A DNA stretch of 6,676 nucleotides from an uncultured Balneolaceae bacterium (lineage in GTDB: Bacteria; Bacteroidota; Rhodothermia; Balneolales; Balneolaceae). Of the stretch, positions 1 to 6,380 are shown in pieces (position 1 is the first letter of the stretch; the number at the start of each line of letters is the position of its first letter). Both the position numbers and the translations under genes were made by a program. The notes under the pieces were generated by a model. That model searched no databases. It saw only the letters and a list, made by a program, of their open reading frames with translations, and was not told the origin of the DNA. The stretch is taken from NCBI GenBank assembly GCA_938003885.1, contig CALKWT010000290.1, positions 1 through 6,676 of the forward strand. Direction: 5' to 3'.

Positions 1-57
1 AGAATTCTCCTCAAGTCTGCACCTCTCTATCTTATTCTAATTCTTCTTGTTTCCTGT
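1..57 (+). other. Lipoprotein signal peptide (partial) with lipobox
   Basis: In the peptidase frame, codons 1-19 give a basic residue pair around a hydrophobic core (LYLILILL) and then LVSC followed by Ser. This fits a signal peptidase II cleavage site with the lipid-modified Cys encoded at 55-57. A Ser/Thr/Pro-rich linker (about codons 20-35) follows, as expected between a lipid anchor and a folded domain. The initiating Met is outside the window. Confidence 0.85.
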
Positions 58-2013
58 TCCCCTACACAAACAGTAACTTCGCCTGAATCAACTCTTCACA
101 CTGAATCTGACCGGACATTTATTGCAGAGCGCCCACTGCCCTATCCATTGGATATCCCATCCGCCTATACTCATGCGATAGAAACCCGGACACGGTCAGC
201 GACGGGCGAACCTGGTGAGAATTACTGGCAAAATGATGCCATCTATCAGCTCGAGGCAGTAATCGAACCCGAAACACATACCCTCTATGGAAAAGGTTCG
301 ATCACCTACAACAACAACTCCCCATACAACATGGATGTCATTGTCGTAGAGCTTGCGCAAAATCTGCATGCAGAGGGAACCCCGAAAAAGGAGCAGACAG
401 AAATTACAGGCGGGATCAACCTCTCTGTAATCCGCGTGGAGGGCCAGGATCTGGAAGAGATCGACTTCATGCAGCGATGGATGTACAATGAAAGTGGATA
501 CATACTCGATGGAACCCACCTCTACCTCTATCCTGACCAGGTTCTCTCTTCCGGCGAATCCCTTGAACTCTTTTTCGAATGGGATTTTCTCATTCCAAAA
601 GAAGGCGCCTCCGGACGGATGGGAAGAAGCCGGGACAACCTCTACTATTTAGGATACTGGTATCCGCAAATCAGTGTTTACGACGATGTATATGGATGGT
701 TTAACGATCCTTTTGTAGGAAATGCCGAGTTTTATCACGGTTTTGCCGATTACGAGATGTCGGTTACCCTGCCAGACGGATGGCTTGTCATGGGAACCGG
801 AGAGTTCCTGAATCCTGAAGAGACCCTCTCTGAAGAAGTATTTGAGCGATATCAGGAAGCTTCAACCAGTGACGAACCGCTCATCGTGGCAGCATTTGAT
901 GAATTGGATCGGGCAACTCGCAGCAGCGATTCTGGCAAGCTGACCTGGCGGTTCCGTGCTGAAAGAGTCCCCGATGTTGCGTTTAGTGCAACCCTGGAGT
1001 CTCAATGGGAAAGTGCACGAACCCCCGTGGGTGACCTGACAGGTGATGGTGCCACCGATTACACCCGGATTCACACCTTCTACAGAGAGACAGCTCCACT
1101 ATGGCAGGAACAGACCCGTTACTCCCAACACGCGATATCCTTCTTTTCAGACTATATCGGGCGGCCCTATCCCTGGCCTCACATGACCTCAGTTGAGGGC
1201 GCCGAAATTATAGGAGGCGGCATGGAATATCCGATGATGACCCTGATTGGAGATTATAACCAGGCGGGCGCCACAGCTCTTTATGGTGTAACTGCTCATG
1301 AACTGGCTCACATGTGGTATCCGATGATGATCTATTCAAACGAACGACGATATACCTGGCTCGATGAGGGTTTAACAAGCTATCACACAAATGAAGCCAA
1401 CATCGATTTTATTGGAGAGGAGCAGTTTGACAGAATGGATGTCTTCTCTCAATATCTCCAGATTGCAGGAACCGACCTGGAGGGAGAAATGATGCGGTGG
1501 TCTGATTACCACTACCCCGGACCGGCCTATGGTATCGCATCCTATCCTAAACCAGCCTCTGTCCTGTATGCACTTCGGACTGTGCTGGGTGAGGAAGTAT
1601 TCAGAGAAGCCTATCTTGCCCTGGCAGATAGATGGGCCTGGAAACATCCCTACCCGTGGGATATTTTCCGGACATTTGAAGATATTTCCGGCAGGGATCT
1701 CTCCTGGTTCTGGAGAGCCTGGTACTATGAAACATGGACCCTCGACCAGGGAATTGCGGGTGTGGAATACAGAGATGACGAAATTGTAGTGGAGATCCAG
1801 GATCACGGCGAAGTACCGATGCCCGTTCTGCTTTCAATAACTCTGGAGAACGGGGACGTTATTCACGAAACGGTGAGTGAGGAGAAGTGGTTGCAAGGAT
1901 ACAGAACCCAAACCGTAACCCTTCAAGCCGATTCACCTGCCGTCCGTGTGGAAATCGACCCCGATTATCAACTACCCGATGTAAACAGAGGGAATAATGT
2001 TTGGGAACAATAA
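1..2013 (+). CDS. Secreted lipoprotein M1 family zinc metallopeptidase, 5' end cut by window
   Basis: Seen: the frame is open from base 1, giving 670 residues to the TAA at 2011-2013. The first codons encode a hydrophobic stretch ending in LLVSC, a lipobox with Cys at 55-57, so the true start is a few codons before the window and the TTG at 148 is not the start. Zinc motif HELAH (1297-1311) is followed after 18 residues by Glu in WLDEG (1366-1368), the exact HEXXH-X18-E spacing of M1. GGMEY (1216-1230) stands where aminopeptidases have GXMEN, and Tyr in YPKPA (1543-1545) is the likely transition-state Tyr. A DxTxDGxxD loop (1033-1059) resembles a calcium site. Known for the family: N-terminal beta domain, thermolysin-like core, removal of N-terminal residues from peptides. 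Inferred: membrane-anchored aminopeptidase for peptide scavenging. The short beta-rich C-terminus, ending in DPDYQLPDVNRGNN, lacks the long helical domain of aminopeptidase N. Exact substrate unknown. Confidence 0.93.
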   Translation, partial: RILLKSAPLYLILILLVSCSPTQTVTSPESTLHTESDRTFIAERPLPYPLDIPSAYTHAIETRTRSATGEPGENYWQNDAIYQLEAVIEPETHTLYGKGSITYNNNSPYNMDVIVVELAQNLHAEGTPKKEQTEITGGINLSVIRVEGQDLEEIDFMQRWMYNESGYILDGTHLYLYPDQVLSSGESLELFFEWDFLIPKEGASGRMGRSRDNLYYLGYWYPQISVYDDVYGWFNDPFVGNAEFYHGFADYEMSVTLPDGWLVMGTGEFLNPEETLSEEVFERYQEASTSDEPLIVAAFDELDRATRSSDSGKLTWRFRAERVPDVAFSATLESQWESARTPVGDLTGDGATDYTRIHTFYRETAPLWQEQTRYSQHAISFFSDYIGRPYPWPHMTSVEGAEIIGGGMEYPMMTLIGDYNQAGATALYGVTAHELAHMWYPMMIYSNERRYTWLDEGLTSYHTNEANIDFIGEEQFDRMDVFSQYLQIAGTDLEGEMMRWSDYHYPGPAYGIASYPKPASVLYALRTVLGEEVFREAYLALADRWAWKHPYPWDIFRTFEDISGRDLSWFWRAWYYETWTLDQGIAGVEYRDDEIVVEIQDHGEVPMPVLLSITLENGDVIHETVSEEKWLQGYRTQTVTLQADSPAVRVEIDPDYQLPDVNRGNNVWEQ

Positions 2014-2130
2014 ACGTTATCCTTCAAGGATTAAGTTGTACATTGGACAGGTAAGGCCTGCCAAAACCTGCCGGGTATCTTCAGACAGTTGGTTTGCATT
2101 GAGTTTGGCCCGGGATCGCATACCATCGAT

Positions 2131-2157
2131 AGCATGAAGTTAATAGTATGAAGTTAA
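2131..2157. repeat. Tandem pair of 13-base near-identical repeats
   Basis: AGCATGAAGTTAA (2131-2143) and AGTATGAAGTTAA (2145-2157) differ at one base and sit 14 bases apart, start to start, about 120 bases before the histidine kinase start. They could be a direct-repeat site for a regulator, such as the OmpR-type protein encoded downstream, which would be autoregulation. They could also be a chance duplication. The spacing is longer than the roughly 10-11 base repeats most OmpR-type regulators use. Confidence 0.4.
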
Positions 2158-2195
2158 GTATTGTTCCTGTTACAGTAACTGAACCGCGGGGAATC

Positions 2196-2230
2196 ACCGT
2201 TTACGGTATTTATCCGATAAAGCCCGGATA
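2196..2230. promoter_or_regulatory. Two short inverted repeats upstream of the kinase gene
   Basis: ACCGT-TT-ACGGT (2196-2207) is a perfect 5-base inverted repeat. It is followed by TATCCG (2211-2216) and CGGATA (2225-2230), a 6-base inverted repeat around an 8-base spacer. A third symmetrical site, GTTAC-A-GTAAC, lies at 2169-2179. All sit just upstream of a possible -10 element, where operators are common. Each is short enough to occur by chance, so a regulatory role is only inferred. Confidence 0.3.
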
Positions 2231-2232
2231 TA

Positions 2233-2238
2233 TATAAT
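2233..2238 (+). promoter_or_regulatory. Possible -10 element for the two-component operon
   Basis: A perfect TATAAT lies 38 bases before the kinase ATG in an AT-rich stretch. There is no good TTGACA-like -35 at 16-18 bases (TTATCC and TTTATC are the nearest hexamers), and the Bacteroidota -7/-33 motif is not clear either. The position suits a short leader. Confidence 0.35.
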
Positions 2239-2276
2239 ATCCAAATTGTAATCATCTGATCATTATATTATGCTCT

Positions 2277-3521
2277 ATGAATCCATTCCATCGCTATATT
2301 AAAGGCAACACCCTAAGGTGGTTCTTTTTGGGGCTCGGCCTCCTGGCTGTGGTGGCACTCACCGCTCTCAACATCTACTCTCTCTATGCTCTTCGGGAGT
2401 CAACAATTGAAGCGGAGAAGGAGAACCGGAAAGTGCAGCTGGAAGAGTTTACCCAGAAGGTACGGTACCGGTTCTATCAGCCGTTCAGGGTAATCAGAAA
2501 CCTGGATATCAATGAGATGGAGCAGTCGTGGGAAGAGTTTGGTGCCTTTCCTGAGCATTTCTATGCAGTCCTTGATGAAGCGATTGAAGATTCCCTTTAC
2601 CATGAGATCTATTACACACCGGATCATATGAACGGCTGTTTTCAGCCCGATTACCCCCTCTATGTCTATGAAGCACAGGCCCGGTTGTTTTCAATGACCA
2701 ACAGCAGCCCCAAGGTGGTGTGCGACGGTTTCGGTCTATCCAAGTCTCACATGAATACCGTGGATTTGAGTACATACAGCTGGAACAACCGAACCGTCTT
2801 TGATGCCCACCGTACAATGACCCTGGCCCTGATCAATCCCGACAATGATACCGTCCTAGGACATCTGGCTTTTGTCATCAATCAGGATTACCTGCTGGAA
2901 GGAGTCCTCCGCCCGATGCTGGAAGAGGAGTTCGGGGATGCTTCCCAGGCCGGAATGGTCGTCTGGGTCAGGAATTGGATTCTTGGTGAAAATCTGCTCT
3001 CCAATAATGATGAAATAGAATATTCCCGGGATAAGGTCGATATCCGGCAACGTTTCCCGGATCTTCTGGACAACTGGATCCTTCAGGCATCCTTCATCGA
3101 CTCCCCTGCTTCCGCAGCTACAAGTGCATCCCTCAACAGAAATTTGCTGGTACTTGGGATTGCCGTGTTCGTTCTGTTTGGTGCACTGGTTTTTATGTTT
3201 ATAAATGCCCAGAAAGAGCGGGACTTTGCCCAGCAGCAAGCCGGATTCCTTGCCAACGTAACTCATGAACTTAAAACTCCTCTGGCTGTCATGCAGGCAG
3301 CCGGGGAAAATATCTATGACGGCAGAGTGACCGAGGGTACACGGTTAAAAAGTTACGGTGAGCATATCTATAATGAAGCTGTCCGTCTTACGAAAATGAT
3401 AGACAAACTGCTGGATGTCGCCAGGGCTGACTCCTCCACCAAAGAGCTTGCCAAGCAGGCTCCCTATAAACCCGACCTGCATACCGAACAGTACCTAGCA
3501 AACCACCGTGACTCCAATTAA
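2277..3521 (+). CDS. Sensor histidine kinase, N-terminal part: sensor, two membrane segments and HisKA domain
   Basis: This 414-residue piece has a membrane segment at about 16-38, an extracytoplasmic region of about 250 residues (39-288), a second membrane segment at about 289-310 and a HisKA dimerisation domain at about 320-390. The phosphoacceptor is His330 in VTHELKTPL. Only some 18 residues join the second membrane segment to HisKA, so there is no HAMP domain. The sensor region matches no family I can name; it has two cysteines (121 and 149) that could form a disulfide. The piece ends at TAA (3519-3521) before any ATPase domain, so alone it could bind the regulator and dimerise but not phosphorylate itself. 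The ATG at 2277 is the first usable start in frame and directly precedes the basic/aromatic stretch before membrane segment 1. No Shine-Dalgarno sequence is seen. Signal and target genes are unknown. Confidence 0.85.
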   Translation: MNPFHRYIKGNTLRWFFLGLGLLAVVALTALNIYSLYALRESTIEAEKENRKVQLEEFTQKVRYRFYQPFRVIRNLDINEMEQSWEEFGAFPEHFYAVLDEAIEDSLYHEIYYTPDHMNGCFQPDYPLYVYEAQARLFSMTNSSPKVVCDGFGLSKSHMNTVDLSTYSWNNRTVFDAHRTMTLALINPDNDTVLGHLAFVINQDYLLEGVLRPMLEEEFGDASQAGMVVWVRNWILGENLLSNNDEIEYSRDKVDIRQRFPDLLDNWILQASFIDSPASAATSASLNRNLLVLGIAVFVLFGALVFMFINAQKERDFAQQQAGFLANVTHELKTPLAVMQAAGENIYDGRVTEGTRLKSYGEHIYNEAVRLTKMIDKLLDVARADSSTKELAKQAPYKPDLHTEQYLANHRDSN

Positions 3522-3530
3522 AGTAAAGGG

Positions 3531-4007
3531 ATGAAACGTACAATCTATTATAAGGAGAATCTGCCATTTATTATGGTTGACAGGGATCATTTTGATATCA
3601 TCCTCGGGAACCTCATCGAAAACAGCATCAAATACAGCGGCGAAGAGAAAGAGATTGATATTCGTGTGACTGCCGGAAAAAATCAGGTGGAAGTATCCGT
3701 TGCTGACAAAGGCCAGGGCATTCCCAAGAAAGCGCAGAAGAACATTTTCAACAAGTTTTATAGGGTAGAGAACTCAATGACAGCGCAGACCAAAGGCCAT
3801 GGCCTGGGTCTCTCTATCGTAAAGAATATGGTAGGATTGAATGGGGGTAAAATTACTGTGAATAGTGAACCCGGGAAGGGAGCAATTTTTACGATTGAAT
3901 TTCCGGCACTCTTTCATGCAGGCGGAAACGGAACCACAACTGAAAAATCCCGAACATCCGATAAGAGAATTCATAAAATAACAAATCTGGAACACCATGA
4001 AGGATAA
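3531..4007 (+). CDS. Histidine kinase C-terminal part: HATPase_c catalytic domain
   Basis: These 158 residues form a complete kinase ATP-binding domain: N box with Asn31 in NLIENSIKY, G1 box DKGQG (59-63), F box around FNKF (73-76), G2 box GHGLGL (89-94) and a G3-like GKGAIF (115-120). A polar tail of about 30 residues follows. There is no phosphoacceptor His and no membrane segment, so alone it is a soluble ATPase domain. It is in frame with the preceding piece, and its ATG lies only nine bases after that piece's TAA, which would allow reinitiation. AAAGGG directly abuts the ATG, too close for normal ribosome pairing. The 3' end overlaps the response regulator start by 11 bases. Separately expressed kinase and HisKA domains of EnvZ are known to work in trans, so function is possible, but a broken gene is the simpler reading. 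Confidence 0.8.
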   Translation: MKRTIYYKENLPFIMVDRDHFDIILGNLIENSIKYSGEEKEIDIRVTAGKNQVEVSVADKGQGIPKKAQKNIFNKFYRVENSMTAQTKGHGLGLSIVKNMVGLNGGKITVNSEPGKGAIFTIEFPALFHAGGNGTTTEKSRTSDKRIHKITNLEHHEG

Positions 4008-4701
4008 TCCCAAAAAGATATTAATTGTAGAAGATGAACCCAGCCTGGTGTTCACTTTAAAAGATACTTTGGAAGCGGAAAACTACGAAGTTGAAGTCGT
4101 ATCTGACGGGAATGATGCTTTGGATAAAGTGAAGGAATTTGAGCCTGACCTGATGATACTGGACCTCATGCTGCCGAATGTGAGTGGGTACGATATCTGT
4201 AAGAAGATTCGTGATCTGAGGTATACGTTTCCTATTATCATGCTTACAGCCAGGGATCAGGAGATCGATAAGGTCACTGGATTAAATATTGGAGCAGACG
4301 ATTATATTACCAAACCCTTTGGAGTCAAGGAGCTTCTGGCACGAATCAAGGCACGTCTTCGAAGAGCAAACGCCTACTCAAAAACAGGCCCTGCCGAGAT
4401 CCTGAAACTCGGAGAGGTAAAAATCGACCTGAAGGAATCCAAAGTTTATAAACCGGGGGATGTGACGGAAGAGCTCTCCACCAGAGAGGTCGAAATTATT
4501 GAATACCTTCTATCGAATTCCAACAAGCCCATTTCCAGAGATGATCTGCTACAAAATGTTTGGCGATATGAATATAGTACGAATACCCGTACGGTTGATG
4601 TTCATATCTCCAAGCTGAGAGCTAAAATTGAGCTTAATCCGGATGACCCGAGATACCTGGTCACCCTCCATGGTGTTGGCTATATGCTGAGACTCAATTA
4701 G
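3997..4701 (+). CDS. OmpR/PhoB-family two-component response regulator
   Basis: The 234 residues carry an N-terminal receiver domain (about 7-122) with acidic pocket Glu12-Asp13, phosphoacceptor Asp56 in MILDLMLP, Thr84 and Lys106 in YITKPF. A winged-helix DNA-binding domain follows (about 136-232), with a recognition helix in TRTVDVHISKLRAKI and the closing wing HGVGYMLRL. All catalytic and switch residues are present and the length is normal, so the regulator is intact even though its partner kinase is interrupted. Its ATG lies inside the last codons of the kinase (TAA at 4005-4007), so translation is probably coupled; a weak GGA lies five bases before the ATG. Known for the family: phosphorylation promotes dimerisation and binding to direct repeats at promoters. 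Targets are unknown; the upstream peptidase and its own operon are candidates by position only. Confidence 0.95.
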   Translation: MKDNPKKILIVEDEPSLVFTLKDTLEAENYEVEVVSDGNDALDKVKEFEPDLMILDLMLPNVSGYDICKKIRDLRYTFPIIMLTARDQEIDKVTGLNIGADDYITKPFGVKELLARIKARLRRANAYSKTGPAEILKLGEVKIDLKESKVYKPGDVTEELSTREVEIIEYLLSNSNKPISRDDLLQNVWRYEYSTNTRTVDVHISKLRAKIELNPDDPRYLVTLHGVGYMLRLN

Positions 4702-4713
4702 TACGTCTCTGTA

Positions 4714-4810
4714 AAATGCGATGACTCTTAACGGATGGTCCGGGTTGAAGCAGACAGATGTTCCCCCCATATATTGAAGGTTCCGTGGAAGGACCTCGAG
4801 CATCGCATTT
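4714..4810. repeat. Long-range inverted repeat in the convergent intergenic region
   Basis: AAATGCGATG (4714-4723) and CATCGCATTT (4801-4810) are perfect reverse complements. The match continues with CTC (4725-4727) and GAG (4798-4800) after skipping one base, giving 13 pairs with one bulge around a 70-base interior. The structure starts 13 bases after the regulator stop. It has no following T run, so it is not a standard terminator. It could fold the 3' end of the regulator mRNA, or be the remains of a small mobile repeat with terminal inverted repeats. No open frame inside it looks like a gene. Confidence 0.45.
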
Positions 4811-4811
4811 C

Positions 4812-4826
4812 GGAGTGGGAAGTTTC
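4812..4826 (+). repeat. 15-base inverted repeat flanking rarA, left copy
   Basis: GGAGTGGGAAGTTTC here is the exact reverse complement of 6381-6395. The copy lies between the regulator and rarA, about 90 bases beyond the rarA stop, one base after the arm ending at 4810. The match does not extend beyond 15 bases. Confidence 0.6.
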
Positions 4827-4914
4827 CCTAGACGCAGAGGGTTCAGTTTTTGGTCGAATTCAAATAGAAGGCAACGTGAGTCTTGCGGACTGTCTCACTC
4901 CATCCCCACTCTCT

Positions 4915-6273
4915 CTACCTGTGACCTGAACTCTTTTTGATAGAGTTCAGTCTCTCGATCATTCTAGGCTCTCTGCCTTCACTGCCGCCTTCATACCATC
5001 TCCTGCTCTTCAGGCCATCGGGCAGATATTGCTGTTCCACCCAGTGGGAGTTGTAGTCATGGGGGTATTTATAATCATCGGAAGCATTTTCAATACCGAG
5101 ATAGGAGGACGAAACCTTGTTTGCCGTCTTATCTTTGAGATGCGGGGGTACCGGTTGAACCCCATTCTTTTTTATCTCATGGTTGACTTCGAAGATCGCT
5201 TTGGTACTGTTGCTTTTGGCACTCAGAGAAAGAAACAGACAGGCGTGAGAGAGAAAATAAAATCCTTCGGGCATCCCGCTTTTAATGAACGATTCATGGG
5301 CTGCCTGAACCACCGTCAATGCGTACGGATCGGCCATGCCAATATCCTCTGATGCAAATATCGCCATTCTTCTAAAGATAAAGTTGGGATCCTCGCCTCC
5401 TTCCAGCATCGCATTCATCCAGTAGAGGGCCGCATCCGGATCGGATCCTCTCATCGATTTAATAAAGGCAGATGCATAGTGATAATGTTCGTCCCCGGTA
5501 CGGTTATAGAGGACCCTGCGCTTCTGTATCGATTCCATGGCAATCTCCTTTGTGATGGTGACCGATCCGTCACGATTCTTCGGAGTGGAAAGTGCAGCCA
5601 TTTCCAGTGCATTCATGGCATTTCGGATGTCGCCCCCCGCATATTCGGAAAAATGATTCAATGCATCCTCTTTGACAACCAGATCGAGATACCCAAGACC
5701 CCGCTTCTCGTCGGCAATCGCCCGTTCCAGCATCTGTTTCACATTCTCTACCGTCAGAGGATAGAGTTCAAACAGCTGTGACCTTGACAATAGAGGATTG
5801 ACCAGTGAGTAGAAAGGGTTCTCGGTGGTGGCCCCGATGAGCGTCAAAACTCCGGACTCCAGGTGAGGTAGCAGTGCATCTTGCTGCGCTTTATTCCACC
5901 GGTGTATTTCATCCACGAAGAGTACTGTCTTCCTACCATTCACTTTCTTCCGGTGATCCGCCCGGGAGACAATTTTCTTCAGTTCTTTAATACCATCCAG
6001 GACAGCATTGATCACGTCAAAATAGGCATCAATTTCTCTTGAGATCACATGGGCCAGTGTGGTTTTACCCGAGCTGGGCGGGCCGTAAAAAATCATCGAC
6101 CCGATAACCCCACTCGTAATCATTCTATGTAAAATCTTTCCTTCCCCGATCAGATGTTCCTGTCCCACACATTCATCCAGCGTAGCTGGTCGCATCCGTG
6201 TCGCAAGCGGCTGATTCTCATAGCCGTTATCGGGGGGATTTTCGTCTGAGATATGAGCTTCAAATAAATCCAT
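4915..6273 (-). CDS. rarA: Replication-associated recombination protein A (MgsA/RarA), AAA+ ATPase
   Basis: The 452 residues match the usual size and layout of the MgsA/RarA/WRNIP1 family: N-terminal LATRMRPATLDECVGQEHL (23-41), Walker A GPPSSGKTT (64-72), Walker B FVDEIHRWNKAQQD (119-132), sensor 1 GATTENP (147-153), arginine finger Arg164 in LLSRSQ, sensor 2 Arg217 in GGDIRNAMNALE, and the clamp-loader-like C-terminal tetramerisation domain with YLPDGLKSRRWYE near the end. Known for the family: a DNA-dependent ATPase acting at stalled replication forks and single-strand ends, linked to SSB and RecA. The Walker A has Ser67 where Gly is usual; the P-loop Lys70 and Thr71 remain. I chose the ATG at 6271-6273 because the MRP motif normally lies near residue 25. 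The same frame runs open to 6675, but those extra 134 residues overlap another gene and look noncoding. Downstream it is convergent with the response regulator. Confidence 0.95.
   Translation of the reverse strand: MDLFEAHISDENPPDNGYENQPLATRMRPATLDECVGQEHLIGEGKILHRMITSGVIGSMIFYGPPSSGKTTLAHVISREIDAYFDVINAVLDGIKELKKIVSRADHRKKVNGRKTVLFVDEIHRWNKAQQDALLPHLESGVLTLIGATTENPFYSLVNPLLSRSQLFELYPLTVENVKQMLERAIADEKRGLGYLDLVVKEDALNHFSEYAGGDIRNAMNALEMAALSTPKNRDGSVTITKEIAMESIQKRRVLYNRTGDEHYHYASAFIKSMRGSDPDAALYWMNAMLEGGEDPNFIFRRMAIFASEDIGMADPYALTVVQAAHESFIKSGMPEGFYFLSHACLFLSLSAKSNSTKAIFEVNHEIKKNGVQPVPPHLKDKTANKVSSSYLGIENASDDYKYPHDYNSHWVEQQYLPDGLKSRRWYEGGSEGREPRMIERLNSIKKSSGHR
4926..4950. terminator. 9-base perfect hairpin at the rarA 3' end, possible two-way terminator
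   Basis: CTGAACTCT (4926-4934) and AGAGTTCAG (4942-4950) form a perfect 9-base stem around a 7-base loop, within the last dozen codons of rarA and beyond the convergent response regulator. It might stop transcripts from either side. It has no proper T run on either strand and moderate G+C, so the call is tentative. It may simply be coding sequence. Confidence 0.3.
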
Positions 6274-6293
6274 ACCCGAAAGGTAGAAGTAGT

Positions 6294-6316
6294 TTCCCTG
6301 GCTTGCAAGCAGGGAA
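6294..6316. repeat. 23-base quasi-palindrome just upstream of rarA
   Basis: TTCCCT (6294-6299) pairs with AGGGAA (6311-6316), and between them GCTTGCAAGC (6301-6310) is a perfect 10-base palindrome, with one unpaired G at 6300. It lies about 20 bases before the rarA ATG, so it could be an operator or a hairpin in the leader that limits ribosome access. No Shine-Dalgarno sequence is seen between it and the ATG. Confidence 0.4.
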
Positions 6317-6380
6317 TAGATCGGAGTTTCACATCGGGGAAGTTCTCCAGCTTCCTTTAAGTCGAAGATAGCTACTTTTT

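Larger units (their letters stand above)
2277..4007 (+). pseudogene. Full span of sensor histidine kinase interrupted by in-frame TAA
   Basis: The two kinase pieces lie in the same reading frame, separated only by TAA (3519-3521) and three sense codons (AGT AAA GGG). Read through the stop, they form one ordinary kinase of 576 positions: membrane segment, extracytoplasmic domain, membrane segment, HisKA, HATPase. The codons around the stop give SKGMKRTIYYKENLP, which lines up without gaps on the usual linker between HisKA and HATPase (typically an E-K-G-I type motif, then beta strands, then LP). This argues for one base substitution, for example GAA or CAA to TAA, rather than a frameshift. No long homopolymer is nearby. 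Alternatives are a sequencing error, readthrough, or a real two-polypeptide kinase. The two pieces are also listed separately as CDS. Confidence 0.6.

Noticed and set aside
1372..1806. 144-residue - strand open frame inside the M1 peptidase
   Set aside because: It is antisense to the catalytic domain, whose motifs are unmistakable on the + strand. Its translation resembles no protein family.
2019..2031. ATCCTT-C-AAGGAT palindrome right after the peptidase stop, as a terminator
   Set aside because: The stem is short, A/T-rich and would need to open for a loop. No T run follows.
2856..3266. 136-residue - strand open frame inside the kinase sensor region
   Set aside because: It is antisense to a clear kinase reading with two membrane segments and HisKA, and has no recognisable motifs.
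4714..4810. Integron attC site
   Set aside because: The paired arms lack the RYYYAAC and GTTRRRY core sites, and there is no integrase or cassette array in the window.
4826..4851. CCCT/AGGG mini-hairpin followed by TTCAGTTTTT, possible terminator after the response regulator
   Set aside because: The stem is only four base pairs and the T run starts several bases after it. It is too weak to call.
4876..4898. GTGAG/CTCAC inverted repeat beyond the rarA stop
   Set aside because: The arms pair only with a four-base bulge and no T run follows on the rarA strand.
4735..4940. Two small + strand open frames (4735-4929 and 4758-4940) in the convergent gap
   Set aside because: They overlap each other in different frames, span the inverted repeat structure and run into the end of rarA. 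Their translations show no domain, signal peptide or convincing ribosome binding site.
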